21,128 nucleotides of DNA from a virus, in the IMG/VR virus record IMGVR_UViG_3300025853_000811, positions 1-21,128 of that record. One strand, written 5' to 3'. A program made the translations under genes and the position numbers. Every line of letters begins with the position of its first letter. Position 1 is the first letter of the stretch. Positions 1 through 6,184 of this stretch are shown in pieces. The notes under the pieces were generated by a model that was not told the origin of the DNA, did no database searches, and saw only the letters and a list, made by a program, of their open reading frames with translations.

Positions 1-329
1 TCCCGCTGTTGTGTTGCTTCATCTGTTTCTCGCCAGCCAGCTTGTGTTTTTAGATAGAAGATCTGGGCTGTGACGTTACCGTCCAGGCCAGTTTTGATCA
101 GGGATTGACCCATTCTTGCAATGGCCCTGGCTCGGCCTTTTTGATAGGCATCACTTACCTCAGGCTGCCTGCCTTCTACCTCGCGCAAGGTAGTCTCTGA
201 AATGCCAAAATAATCAGCCATTTGGCGCTTTGATGTGACAGCAGCCAGCGCTTCTACCTGGGCGATTTCTTGCTCGTTGAATACTCTCATTGGCCTGCCG
301 CCGCCGTCTCCCTGATTACCGCGTTTCAC
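1..329 (-). CDS. Small terminase-like HTH protein, C-terminus beyond left edge
   Basis: The frame is open from a GTG at 329 to the left edge (about 109 codons, no stop). I chose this GTG because AAGGAA lies 7 nt upstream and the gene then overlaps the end of the ParB-methyltransferase by 14 bp. The alternative is ATG at 290. The N-terminus has a basic Gly-rich GGGRP segment, then a helix-turn-helix-like stretch (KRQMADYFGISETTLREVE) and the segment AQIFYLKTQAGWRE, which I know from phage small-terminase and related DNA-binding proteins. Small terminases recognise the packaging site and load DNA onto the large subunit. Position at the end of the early operon, next to a ParB-methyltransferase, fits a packaging start, with the large terminase expected just outside the window. 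The family call is from motif resemblance only; a generic phage DNA-binding protein remains possible. Confidence 0.6.
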   Translation of the reverse strand, partial: MKRGNQGDGGGRPMRVFNEQEIAQVEALAAVTSKRQMADYFGISETTLREVEGRQPEVSDAYQKGRARAIARMGQSLIKTGLDGNVTAQIFYLKTQAGWRETDEATQQR

Positions 330-1626
330 GTGGAACTTCCTTCAGTTGACCAATCCCGGCATCTGCAAGATTCCCTTTTCGTCCATTAACAATCATGTCG
401 TTATATGAATCACCGCTGGATTCGAGAATAGCTTGCTTGCCAGAGAAGTCCTGCCATCGATTAATTATCACATCGCAGTATTTTGGGTCGAGTTCCATTA
501 ATCTTGCCATTCGGCCATTTTTCTCTGCAGCAATCATTGTCGTTCCAGACCCACCAAAACTATCCAAAACAATATCGCCGCCTTTAGTATTATTCAAAAG
601 GCAGTACTCAAACAAATCAACGGGCTTCATCGTTGGATGCTTTTCGCTTTTTGATGGCCTATTAAATTCCAGGATAGTGGTTTGCTTTCTATCTGACGCC
701 CAGAGATGTCCAGCGCCATCTTTCCAGCCATATAAGCATGGCTCATGCTGCCAATGGTAATCCTGCCTTCCCATTACCATTGATTGTTTTTTCCATATCA
801 AACATTGTCGAACCTGCCAAGCAGTATCTTTTGCTGCGCCTCTAAAATTGTATCCTTCTGAATCGGCATGCCAAATATAGAATACGGCACCTGGCTTCAT
901 GACCGAATCTGCCGCAACATAGCAATCGCGCAGGAATTGCCGAAATTGGCCGTCGCCCATTGAGTCATTTTTTATTGTTAGCGCATCCTTTGTTTTGCCC
1001 TCGTAAGCGACATTATATGGTGGGTCAGTGAGCCACATATCCACAGATTGACCGCACAATTCTTCTATCTGATCGATGCTAGTGCTGTCACCGCACATCA
1101 GACGATGATTCCCCATAACCCAGACATCTCCGGGCCTGGTTATAGGATCGTCTGGCACATCGGGAACCTCATCCTCATCGGTCAAACCATCGACTGTTTC
1201 CGGTTCCAGGAGCTTGGCGAGCTCGTCTGAATCGAATCCGAGCAGTTCAAGATCGAAATCTGATTCCTGGAGTGCGGTGAGTTCCGTCGATAATATCTCC
1301 GTGTCCCATCCAGCATTTAGAGCCAGGCGATTATCCGCAATGACATAAGCCTTTTTCTGGGCCTCTGTCAAATGCTTTGCCTGTACCACTGGAAGATGGG
1401 TTTTGCCCAGTTTACGGGCAGCCAATACGCGGCCATGCCCAGCAATTATGCCGTTGTCGCCGTCCACGATGATTGGATTGAGAAAGCCGAACTCCGATAT
1501 GCTGGCAGCAATCTGCGCCACTTGAGCATCGGAATGAGTGCGAGAATTGAGAGCGTACGGTATTAGATCGTCTATTGAGACAATCGAGTGCTCTATTGCG
1601 TCTTGTGCCATCTGTACCCCGTACAT
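316..1626 (-). CDS. ParB-like domain fused to DNA methyltransferase (N6-adenine/N4-cytosine class)
   Basis: A 436-aa two-domain protein. Residues about 12-100 form a ParB/Sulfiredoxin-like domain with the nucleotide-binding signature IIAGHGRVLAARKLG (60-74). After an acidic linker (about 140-162) comes a methyltransferase with DPPY at 201-204 (motif IV, catalytic), HPTMKP at 330-335 and FGGSGTT at 357-363 (motif I, AdoMet binding). The order IV before I is the beta-class arrangement of amino-methyltransferases. Such ParB-methylase fusions are common in phages next to terminase genes, as here. It probably methylates adenine N6 or cytosine N4 in phage DNA, shielding it from restriction; the role of the ParB part is unknown. 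ATG at 1611 (MAQDAIEH) has GGGG nearby and is an alternative start. Family call is firm; the exact base modified is not readable. Confidence 0.93.
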   Translation of the reverse strand: MYGVQMAQDAIEHSIVSIDDLIPYALNSRTHSDAQVAQIAASISEFGFLNPIIVDGDNGIIAGHGRVLAARKLGKTHLPVVQAKHLTEAQKKAYVIADNRLALNAGWDTEILSTELTALQESDFDLELLGFDSDELAKLLEPETVDGLTDEDEVPDVPDDPITRPGDVWVMGNHRLMCGDSTSIDQIEELCGQSVDMWLTDPPYNVAYEGKTKDALTIKNDSMGDGQFRQFLRDCYVAADSVMKPGAVFYIWHADSEGYNFRGAAKDTAWQVRQCLIWKKQSMVMGRQDYHWQHEPCLYGWKDGAGHLWASDRKQTTILEFNRPSKSEKHPTMKPVDLFEYCLLNNTKGGDIVLDSFGGSGTTMIAAEKNGRMARLMELDPKYCDVIINRWQDFSGKQAILESSGDSYNDMIVNGRKGNLADAGIGQLKEVPRETR

Positions 1627-1659
1627 CTGAACAGCCGCCCCAAGCAGCTGATGCAGGGA

Positions 1660-1941
1660 TTATATCACAGATGGAACTTTGCCTGCCAAGTAGTCGGTGT
1701 GGTCAGTCACAAAGCCCTTCTCCTTGGCCTTCCGATGCTCGCAAGCCCGGTGCATAGCCAGTATCTTCTCTTCCAGGCTATATGCGTTCCAGGCGATCAC
1801 GTCTTTGTAGTACCGATTGCATCCTACGCACCAGATGGAGCCGACTGTGGTGGTGGAGCAAATACCCACGCACGGATTGTTCACTTTCAGACTTTCGGCA
1901 GCGGGCAGTTTGTCGGGAAATGCTTGTACTTGTTCACGCAT
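1660..1941 (-). CDS. DUF1289-family cysteine-rich protein
   Basis: A 93-aa protein with the DUF1289 layout: PCVGIC at 23-28, CVGCNRYYKDVIAWNAYS at 38-55, then a charged tail. Cysteines at 24, 28, 38 and 41 would suit a small zinc or iron-sulfur site; the family is found in many proteobacteria and some phages, with no established function. The first ATG (1941) lies inside the preceding gene, giving a 55-bp overlap, and has only a weak upstream purine run. A later start near the conserved PCVGIC is possible, for instance GTG at codon 20. It sits between another small cysteine-rich gene and the ParB-methyltransferase. Confidence 0.75.
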   Translation of the reverse strand: MREQVQAFPDKLPAAESLKVNNPCVGICSTTTVGSIWCVGCNRYYKDVIAWNAYSLEEKILAMHRACEHRKAKEKGFVTDHTDYLAGKVPSVI

Positions 1942-2072
1942 ATCTCTACCTCGAACCCATGTTTCTCAGTGAGTTTAGCGCAGTATAAACGATTCGGATT
2001 AATTTTGTCTCGTATTTGGTGAATACACTGATTGCAATTTTCCAGGATGTTCAGTTCGCTTTCTTGTCTCAT
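1887..2072 (-). CDS. Small cysteine-containing protein, unknown function
   Basis: A 61-aa ORF starting at ATG 2072, which overlaps the methyltransferase stop by 4 bp (ATGA), with AAGG 7 nt upstream. Translational coupling to the methyltransferase is therefore likely. It contains CNQC at 13-16 and further cysteines at about 31, 45 and 56, a pattern that could bind a metal. I do not recognise the family. It overlaps the start of the DUF1289 gene by 55 bp. The well-formed start supports a real gene despite its size. Confidence 0.6.
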   Translation of the reverse strand: MRQESELNILENCNQCIHQIRDKINPNRLYCAKLTEKHGFEVEICVNKYKHFPTNCPLPKV

Positions 2073-3121
2073 ACAAATGCCTTGATTATTTCTGCCGCGA
2101 CTTGCGGGACAATGGCGTTACCCGCTCCGCGCAGTATGCCCACTCGATTGGATATCCCATTAGCCAAAGGGAAAAGCGCGGGTTCAGTTGGGATGGCTCG
2201 GAATTTTCCGTCTTTGCATTGCACTGCCTGACAGCGCCCCCAAGTGTTGTGCCATTGGTCTTGCTGTACTGGCCCGCCATCTGAGCGTTGTCCTGAGTTG
2301 TTACTGTCGGCCAGAGAGTCGTTGCCTGCGTATTCAGCCCGCCGCTCCGCTTCCCGTCCAATTCTCTCGTTCCATTGGTGTCCGATGTCGTTGGAGTCAG
2401 CCATATTGAGCCAACCATCATTGAAAGTTCGATTGATTTTTTCTTCTCTATCCGCCTCTGAATTGCTGGACTGTCGTAATGCCCCCGGTCTCTGTTGTCG
2501 CTTGATAATGGTGTCGGCCATTTCGACACCTCTTCCATCAGATGAACACAGTGCGCCATCTTGTCGGATCTCCCGCTGTTCACTACGCTCGGAGCCGCCC
2601 CATCCTTGCCGTCCCGAGCCGCTGGCGTGGGCCACGATCCAGAGCCTATCCCTTTTGTGGAGAGCGCCGACACCTGAAGCTGGCAGTACCGCCGCTGCGC
2701 AGGCGTAGCCTTCAGCTTCCAAATCTTCTTGAAGGGAATCAAGCCAGCCGTGCCTGATAGCGGAGCTAACTTGCTCTCCAAATATGATTGAAGGTCTGCA
2801 CTCTCTGACAAGATTGAACCAGACGGGCCAGAGGTGTCGCTCGTCATCTGTTCCTTTCTGCTTTCCTGCGACCGAGAATGGCTGACAGGGCGGTGATCCT
2901 GTCCACATTGGTCTGTCATCTCTCCATCCAGCAAGTCTAGCTGCATATGCCCAACCTCCTATTCCGGCGAAAAAATGGCATTGTTTATATCCCTTCAGAT
3001 CAGATGGCTCAACCTCGGTAATGCTTCTTGAATCTACATCTCCCGCTGGGATCAAGCCATCCTTGATAAGCTCCTTGAGCCACTCAACAGCGAATGGCTC
3101 ATATTCGTTGTAATAGTTCAC
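2069..3121 (-). CDS. Phage DNA cytosine-5 methyltransferase (main frame, alpha-like chain)
   Basis: A C5 methyltransferase of about 350 aa that transfers a methyl group from AdoMet to cytosine C5. Visible motifs: FAGIGG (I, about 51-56), SPPCQPFS (IV, catalytic Cys about 79), GEQV (VI, about 115-118, Gln in place of the usual Asn), KRDR (VIII-like, about 156-159) and GAGNAIVPQVA (X, near 332-342). The region between VIII and X repeats an AH/AD-containing unit four times (VAHASGSG, MADTI, MADSNDIG, LADSNNSG). A classical motif IX (R-x-L-T-x-R-E...Q-x-F-P) is missing from this frame. I chose GTG 3121 because it overlaps the previous stop by 4 bp and has GAGGA 6 nt upstream; TTG 3127 is also in frame. 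A second ORF is nested in another frame. The target sequence cannot be read. Confidence 0.93.
   Translation of the reverse strand: MNYYNEYEPFAVEWLKELIKDGLIPAGDVDSRSITEVEPSDLKGYKQCHFFAGIGGWAYAARLAGWRDDRPMWTGSPPCQPFSVAGKQKGTDDERHLWPVWFNLVRECRPSIIFGEQVSSAIRHGWLDSLQEDLEAEGYACAAAVLPASGVGALHKRDRLWIVAHASGSGRQGWGGSERSEQREIRQDGALCSSDGRGVEMADTIIKRQQRPGALRQSSNSEADREEKINRTFNDGWLNMADSNDIGHQWNERIGREAERRAEYAGNDSLADSNNSGQRSDGGPVQQDQWHNTWGRCQAVQCKDGKFRAIPTEPALFPLANGISNRVGILRGAGNAIVPQVAAEIIKAFV
2086..2946 (-). CDS. Out-of-frame ORF nested in the cytosine methyltransferase gene (putative beta-like chain)
   Basis: A 286-codon ORF lying wholly inside the methyltransferase gene, shifted +1. ATG 2946 has a perfect AGGAGG 8 nt upstream, formed by the codons of motif I. 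The product looks protein-like: four W-[PL]-T-[PV]-x-x-x-D units (residues about 105, 143, 182, 212) and a C-terminal LNPRFSLWLMGYPIEW (254-269). The latter resembles C5-methyltransferase motif IX (L-T-P-R-E...L-Q-G-F-P), which the main frame lacks. In M.EcoHK31I a beta chain encoded in an alternative frame inside the alpha gene supplies motif IX and is needed for activity; by analogy this may be the partner chain that completes target recognition. Seen: SD, length, repeats. Inferred: translation and role. The competing view is a chance ORF kept open by the repeats. Confidence 0.65.
   Translation of the reverse strand: MQLDLLDGEMTDQCGQDHRPVSHSRSQESRKEQMTSDTSGPSGSILSESADLQSYLESKLAPLSGTAGLIPFKKIWKLKATPAQRRYCQLQVSALSTKGIGSGSWPTPAARDGKDGAAPSVVNSGRSDKMAHCVHLMEEVSKWPTPLSSDNRDRGHYDSPAIQRRIEKKKSIELSMMVGSIWLTPTTSDTNGTRELDGKRSGGLNTQATTLWPTVTTQDNAQMAGQYSKTNGTTLGGAVRQCNAKTENSEPSQLNPRFSLWLMGYPIEWAYCAERVTPLSRKSRQK
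2955..2960 (-). promoter_or_regulatory. Internal Shine-Dalgarno (AGGAGG) within methyltransferase motif I
   Basis: The codons for Ile-Gly-Gly of FAGIGG read ATA GGA GGT on the minus strand, giving AGGAGG, with ATG following after 8 nt. This is a near-ideal ribosome binding site for the nested ORF starting at 2946. Confidence 0.7.
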
Positions 3122-3297
3122 TCGCAATCCTCTGAGCCATATGGAATGCCGACATAGTCATGCCCAGTAGCCTCCCACTGGGCACGTTGTTCGCAGATAT
3201 CATTCTGGTAATCGCTCGAACTCCAGCCGTCAAGAACCATCAGAGTGAATGCGATGGTCAGAGCACCGCATCCCAGCATGTACATAAAATCTTTCAT
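3118..3297 (-). CDS. Small single-span membrane protein, unknown function
   Basis: A 59-aa ORF starting at ATG 3297, sharing one base with the previous stop (TGATG) and preceded by AGGAGG at 7 nt. Residues about 5-22 (MYMLGCGALTIAFTLMVL) form a hydrophobic segment that could be a membrane anchor. The rest is polar, with cysteines near residues 35 and 58. The stop overlaps the GTG start of the methyltransferase (GTGA). The strong ribosome site and coupling on both sides argue for a real gene. No family recognised. Confidence 0.65.
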   Translation of the reverse strand: MKDFMYMLGCGALTIAFTLMVLDGWSSSDYQNDICEQRAQWEATGHDYVGIPYGSEDCE

Positions 3298-3635
3298 CAG
3301 TATGCCTCCTGCATTGGCATTGCCTTTTCTTCCCAGAGCGCCCAGATGCGATCCTCGTACCTGGTCAGCCTGCGCTCTGCATACTCTCGCAGCAGTTGGG
3401 CTTCGCGGCGATCAGCGCGTATCTGATCATCAAGGCATTTTTCTACCAGCTGCTTGATGCGTAGGCTGGCCAGCAAGTGATCGCCATCAATGGCCTCATA
3501 GTACACCGAGTCAGCGCCTTCGCTTTCCATCAAGGACTCCAGCACTTCATCCAGGACTTTATAGCTTGGATCGAACTCGCCGTATCGGATGATCTCGTCC
3601 AGGCTGTCAAAAATTATCGCGTTCAGTGATTTCAT
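3297..3635 (-). CDS. Hypothetical phage protein, charged and helical
   Basis: I placed the start at ATG 3635 (112 aa) because GGAG lies 6 nt upstream. The frame extends to a TTG at 3683 that overlaps the previous stop by 4 bp, so a 128-aa form is possible. The protein is acidic in its first half (LDEVLESLMESEGADS) and basic and helical in its second half (DDQIRADRREAQLLREYAERR). No family recognised. It lies in a run of small early genes downstream of the 4.36 kb promoter. Confidence 0.65.
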   Translation of the reverse strand: MKSLNAIIFDSLDEIIRYGEFDPSYKVLDEVLESLMESEGADSVYYEAIDGDHLLASLRIKQLVEKCLDDQIRADRREAQLLREYAERRLTRYEDRIWALWEEKAMPMQEAY

Positions 3636-3679
3636 TTTCTTCTCCGTTTTTTCAAAAAAATCTGGGTTTCTTTTTACTC

Positions 3680-3907
3680 TCAAGCATCATTCCGTCCAGG
3701 AAGTTCCATAGCATGCTGCTGCGGCAGAATCGATTCGATTCTTTCCTTCCAGCAGGCAACTTGCAGCGATGCTTCGGGCAGGCTCGTGTTTTTGAGATTC
3801 CACTCCCAGCTAGCAAGCTGCTTTCGGGCATAGGCGATCTCCTTTGCCTGCCGCTCTCTTACAAGTTCTGCGATGGTAGTGTAGCCAATCATGTCTTGCT
3901 CGTTCAT
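3680..3907 (-). CDS. Small hypothetical phage protein
   Basis: A 75-aa ORF from ATG 3907, chosen because AAGGAG lies 6 nt upstream; the frame is open further upstream but without a comparable site. The sequence is helical and rich in Glu, Gln and Arg (AELVRERQAKEIAYARKQL), with one cysteine. It has no transmembrane segment or known motif. Part of the same early operon as its neighbours. Confidence 0.65.
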   Translation of the reverse strand: MNEQDMIGYTTIAELVRERQAKEIAYARKQLASWEWNLKNTSLPEASLQVACWKERIESILPQQHAMELPGRNDA

Positions 3908-3994
3908 GTTTCGCTCCTTTTTGAGTAATTCTTTTATCAGAATGCTCGCTATTAGTAATGGTTGCGCCAGATGTTGCTTTGTTTCTACTGCCAA

Positions 3995-4012
3995 ACCCGC
4001 AGTTAAGCGGGT
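3995..4012. other. Intercistronic hairpin (possible weak terminator)
   Basis: ACCCGC and GCGGGT form a 6-bp perfect stem around a 6-nt loop, 25 bases downstream of the 90-aa gene. The minus-strand tail begins TTTGG, so a U-tract is nearly absent. It could be an attenuator or RNA-stability element rather than a full terminator. The rest of 3908-4036 shows nothing else I can name. Confidence 0.4.
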
Positions 4013-4036
4013 CTGGGTTCGGTTGTGAGTTTTTGA

Positions 4037-4309
4037 TTAGATCACCTCGACTTCGATTGATTTGATTGGCGATATTTTTAGGTACAACTGTTTAACGTCT
4101 GGCTTGCTGTTGTATGTGCAACGTGAGCTAAGTGCATTAGCTTTTCCGTTGCCGTTTACATACCTATCATAAACATTAACGAAAGGCTTCAAAAGGCCTG
4201 CTTTTTTGATCACCTCTTCAGTGCCATCAGCCAAGATTGCGATGTACTGGTACTTACCGTTTTTAAGTTGCTTAGCTTGAACCGCTTGGATGTTTGCTGG
4301 ATTAGTCAT
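4037..4309 (-). CDS. Small hypothetical early phage protein
   Basis: A 90-aa protein starting at ATG 4309, with CGGAG 9 nt upstream, first behind the 4.36 kb promoter (predicted leader about 40 nt). The sequence has a beta-rich look (QLKNGKYQYIAILADGTEE, then KQLYLKISPIKSIEVEVI) with a basic middle and one cysteine. I recognise no family. The frame is also open upstream through the promoter region to ATG 4504, but that stretch is AT-rich and holds the promoter, so I reject the longer form. Confidence 0.65.
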   Translation of the reverse strand: MTNPANIQAVQAKQLKNGKYQYIAILADGTEEVIKKAGLLKPFVNVYDRYVNGNGKANALSSRCTYNSKPDVKQLYLKISPIKSIEVEVI

Positions 4310-4348
4310 TCGTTTTATCTCCGTTTGTGAGCCGCTTTGTGCCGCTCC

Positions 4349-4368
4349 ATGTAGATCATTATCTACAT
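4349..4368. promoter_or_regulatory. 20-bp perfect inverted repeat over the -10 box (probable operator)
   Basis: ATGTAGATAATGATCTACAT on the minus strand: two 8-bp arms around AATG. It covers the predicted -10 hexamer GATAAT and the start-site region of the leftward promoter, where a dimeric repressor would block RNA polymerase. The binding protein is unknown; the 79-aa HTH protein of this phage is a candidate by inference only. Confidence 0.6.
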
Positions 4369-4385
4369 CTGGGCCCAAAAGTAAA
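4358..4385 (-). promoter_or_regulatory. Predicted sigma70-type leftward promoter for the small early genes
   Basis: On the minus strand TTTACT (4380-4385) and GATAAT (4358-4363) are separated by 16 bp, matching TTGACA/TATAAT at 4 and 5 of 6 positions. The start site would fall near 4350, about 40 nt before the first gene at 4309. The -35 region lies in the element shared with the 11.5 kb promoter. Confidence 0.55.
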
Positions 4386-4398
4386 CAGTTTTGATAAC
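4375..4398 (-). repeat. 24-bp promoter-associated element, copy A
   Basis: On the minus strand this begins GTTATCAAAACTG and ends TTTACTTTTGG. It matches 11521-11544 at 21 of 24 positions in the same orientation. Both copies include the -35 hexamer and the region just upstream, so they probably bind the same activator or are recognised by the same polymerase form. Confidence 0.65.
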
Positions 4399-4418
4399 AA
4401 ATTTCCTGTTTTTCGTTA

Positions 4419-4465
4419 TTTTTGTACGATTTTTGTACAATTTCGTGGGATTCTGGCGTACAAAA
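4419..4465. promoter_or_regulatory. Cluster of three GTAC-centred half-sites
   Basis: TTTTTGTACG (4419-4428), TTTTTGTACA (4430-4439) and the inverted CGTACAAAA (4457-4465) lie just upstream of the early promoter. Two direct copies and one inverted copy of (T)TTTGTACG in 47 bp resemble a multi-site regulator-binding region. No protein can be assigned. Confidence 0.35.
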
Positions 4466-4500
4466 TGGCTGATTTTCCCAAATCCAGCATAATCCGCAGA

Positions 4501-4626
4501 TCATTGTGGTGGCCCGTATCGTGGGCCTGACGGCAAGCGCCTGGCGTGAGAGATAGCGAGATGCCATCGCTTGCTGCAGGTGTTTTCCGGGAAACGGTCA
4601 AAACCCGATGCACCGCCTGCTGGCAT
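4501..4626 (-). CDS. Possible 41-codon ORF downstream of helicase (doubtful)
   Basis: ATG 4626 shares a base with the helicase stop (TAATG) and the frame runs 41 codons to TGA at 4501-4503. The product is Arg-, Gly- and Pro-rich (e.g. RLPSGPRYGPPQ) and resembles nothing I know. The coupled start is its only support; there is no good ribosome site, so it may be non-coding trailer. The rest of 4310-4625 is regulatory sequence with no convincing gene. Confidence 0.25.
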   Translation of the reverse strand: MPAGGASGFDRFPENTCSKRWHLAISHARRLPSGPRYGPPQ

Positions 4627-6137
4627 TATTTTTGCGCCTGCTTTCGCTGCCAGTTCCGATAGGCAATCTGGCGGCTCAGGATAAAATTGACCACATCATC
4701 CTGGATTCGCAGCTGGTGATCTTCGCGCATATTCTTCGGCCAGACCCCGAATTTGGCCTTGTACTGGTGGCTGGCCCATCCTGGCTTGAAACCGGACTGC
4801 TTGGCGTACTTCATCAGATTGGCGTACCAGCGCTGCTTTTCTTCGGTGGAATACTGCTTCTTCCGGCCATTGCCGTTCAGCCTGACCAATAACTCATTGG
4901 TGCTTTCCAGGGCTTCCGTGATGCGGATCTCGTGCCCGCACTTACAGCGTAGTCCCTGCATGATCTGGCCGCAGCTTCGGCATTCATTGATGGCAGCTTC
5001 TTCCTTCTTGTCCTTCTTGACCTGGCTGCGCTCGCTAAAATGCTTTTCCTTGGTGTCCAGGTGGTGCGGCACAAGATACTCCATCATCCCGTGGCGCTGC
5101 ACGTTCCCGGCATGATCAAGATAAATGGCATAATCCTTTCCAGGTGCTGTCCTGATGATTCTCCCTGCAGCCTGCTGATACCCGATCAGGCTCTTGGTCG
5201 GCTTGCAGTCGATCATGCAGCTGGTACTGGGTGAGTCGTACCCGACCGTCAGGAGCTTGGAACAGCTGAGAATCTTGAACTCCCCGGCATCATGGCCAGT
5301 GTATAGCCGGCGGCGCTCGCTTTCCTCGGTATAGCCATCGATGTGTTCGGCTGGGATTCCATGGCGGCGAAATTCATCCACCAGGAACTTGCTCTGCTTG
5401 ATGGATGGGCAGAAGGCGATTGTCTGGCGATTCTCGCCGTGTTCCAGCCAGTTCCGTACAATGTCGCCGACAAGCCCAGTATCGGCGTCTGTGGCGGCTT
5501 CCAGGGCCTCTGGATCGTAATCTGAGCCACCTGTGGGCAGGGCTTTAGATTTGAGCTTAGAAACGTCCACAGAGCGCCCACCATAGTAATGCACCGGCGT
5601 CAGGTATTTTTGCTGGATCAGCTTCTCGGTAGTCGTTGGCACTACCAGGTCATGCCAGATCAGCCCCAAGCCTCGACTATACGGCGTTGCGCTCAATCCC
5701 ACATATCTGGCCACATCGTAGCGGTCCATGATCTTGGTAATGGATTCATAGGCAGTATGGCATTCGTCAATGATCGCAAGATCATAGTCCGAGACATGCT
5801 TGCGCCGTGCAACCGTCTGGATGCTGGCGATCTGGCAGGGCTTGCTGGGATCAGTCAGTGGATGGTCGGCCTGCAGCACACCGTACTGGATACCGAATTT
5901 GTCGAAAGCCTGGAGCGTCTGGTCTATCAGCTTGATGCGATCTGCGAAGAAGATAACACGCTGGCCTTTGGCGATTGCTTCCTGTGCCATCCAAGCGCTG
6001 ATGATGGTCTTGCCGAACCCACATGGCGCAGCCAGTAAAACCCGCTTTTTCCCTGCCCAGAATGACCGCCTGATCTGGTCAATCGCCTGTATCTGATGCT
6101 CCCGTAATTCAATGCTTTCTTTCATCGTTTCGCTCAC
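4626..6137 (-). CDS. SF2 DEAD/DEAH-type helicase with C-terminal zinc ribbon
   Basis: A 503-aa superfamily 2 helicase, ATP-driven and acting on DNA during phage replication or repair. Motifs in order: Q-motif-like LREHQIQAID (11-20), Walker A APCGFGKT (37-44), DECH (124-127), SATP (149-152), and motif VI QQAAGRIIR (321-329). A Cys4 zinc ribbon follows (C386, C389, C398, C400), then a conserved tail with FKPGWASHQYKAKFGVWP, a module I know from many phage helicases. Since the primase gene carries no helicase domain, this may be the replicative or origin-melting helicase (inference). The first start is GTG 6137; ATG 6125 (MKESIELREHQ) is equally possible, both with weak ribosome sites. It follows the structured non-coding stretch. 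Confidence 0.93.
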   Translation of the reverse strand: MSETMKESIELREHQIQAIDQIRRSFWAGKKRVLLAAPCGFGKTIISAWMAQEAIAKGQRVIFFADRIKLIDQTLQAFDKFGIQYGVLQADHPLTDPSKPCQIASIQTVARRKHVSDYDLAIIDECHTAYESITKIMDRYDVARYVGLSATPYSRGLGLIWHDLVVPTTTEKLIQQKYLTPVHYYGGRSVDVSKLKSKALPTGGSDYDPEALEAATDADTGLVGDIVRNWLEHGENRQTIAFCPSIKQSKFLVDEFRRHGIPAEHIDGYTEESERRRLYTGHDAGEFKILSCSKLLTVGYDSPSTSCMIDCKPTKSLIGYQQAAGRIIRTAPGKDYAIYLDHAGNVQRHGMMEYLVPHHLDTKEKHFSERSQVKKDKKEEAAINECRSCGQIMQGLRCKCGHEIRITEALESTNELLVRLNGNGRKKQYSTEEKQRWYANLMKYAKQSGFKPGWASHQYKAKFGVWPKNMREDHQLRIQDDVVNFILSRQIAYRNWQRKQAQK

Positions 6138-6184
6138 TTTTATTACCGTTTTTGTTTACTTTTCACCATTCAGGCATACTTACC

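Noticed and set aside
1588-2022. 144-codon plus-strand ORF opposite the DUF1289 region
   Set aside because: No ribosome site, no family resemblance, opposite to a gene with conserved cysteine motifs.
4310-4567. Upstream extension of the 90-aa gene (to ATG 4504 or 4567)
   Set aside because: It would run through the predicted promoter, operator and AT-rich half-sites; ATG 4309 has its own ribosome site.
5589-6038. 149-codon plus-strand ORF opposite the helicase
   Set aside because: Antisense shadow of a clearly conserved helicase; no ribosome site or recognisable motif.
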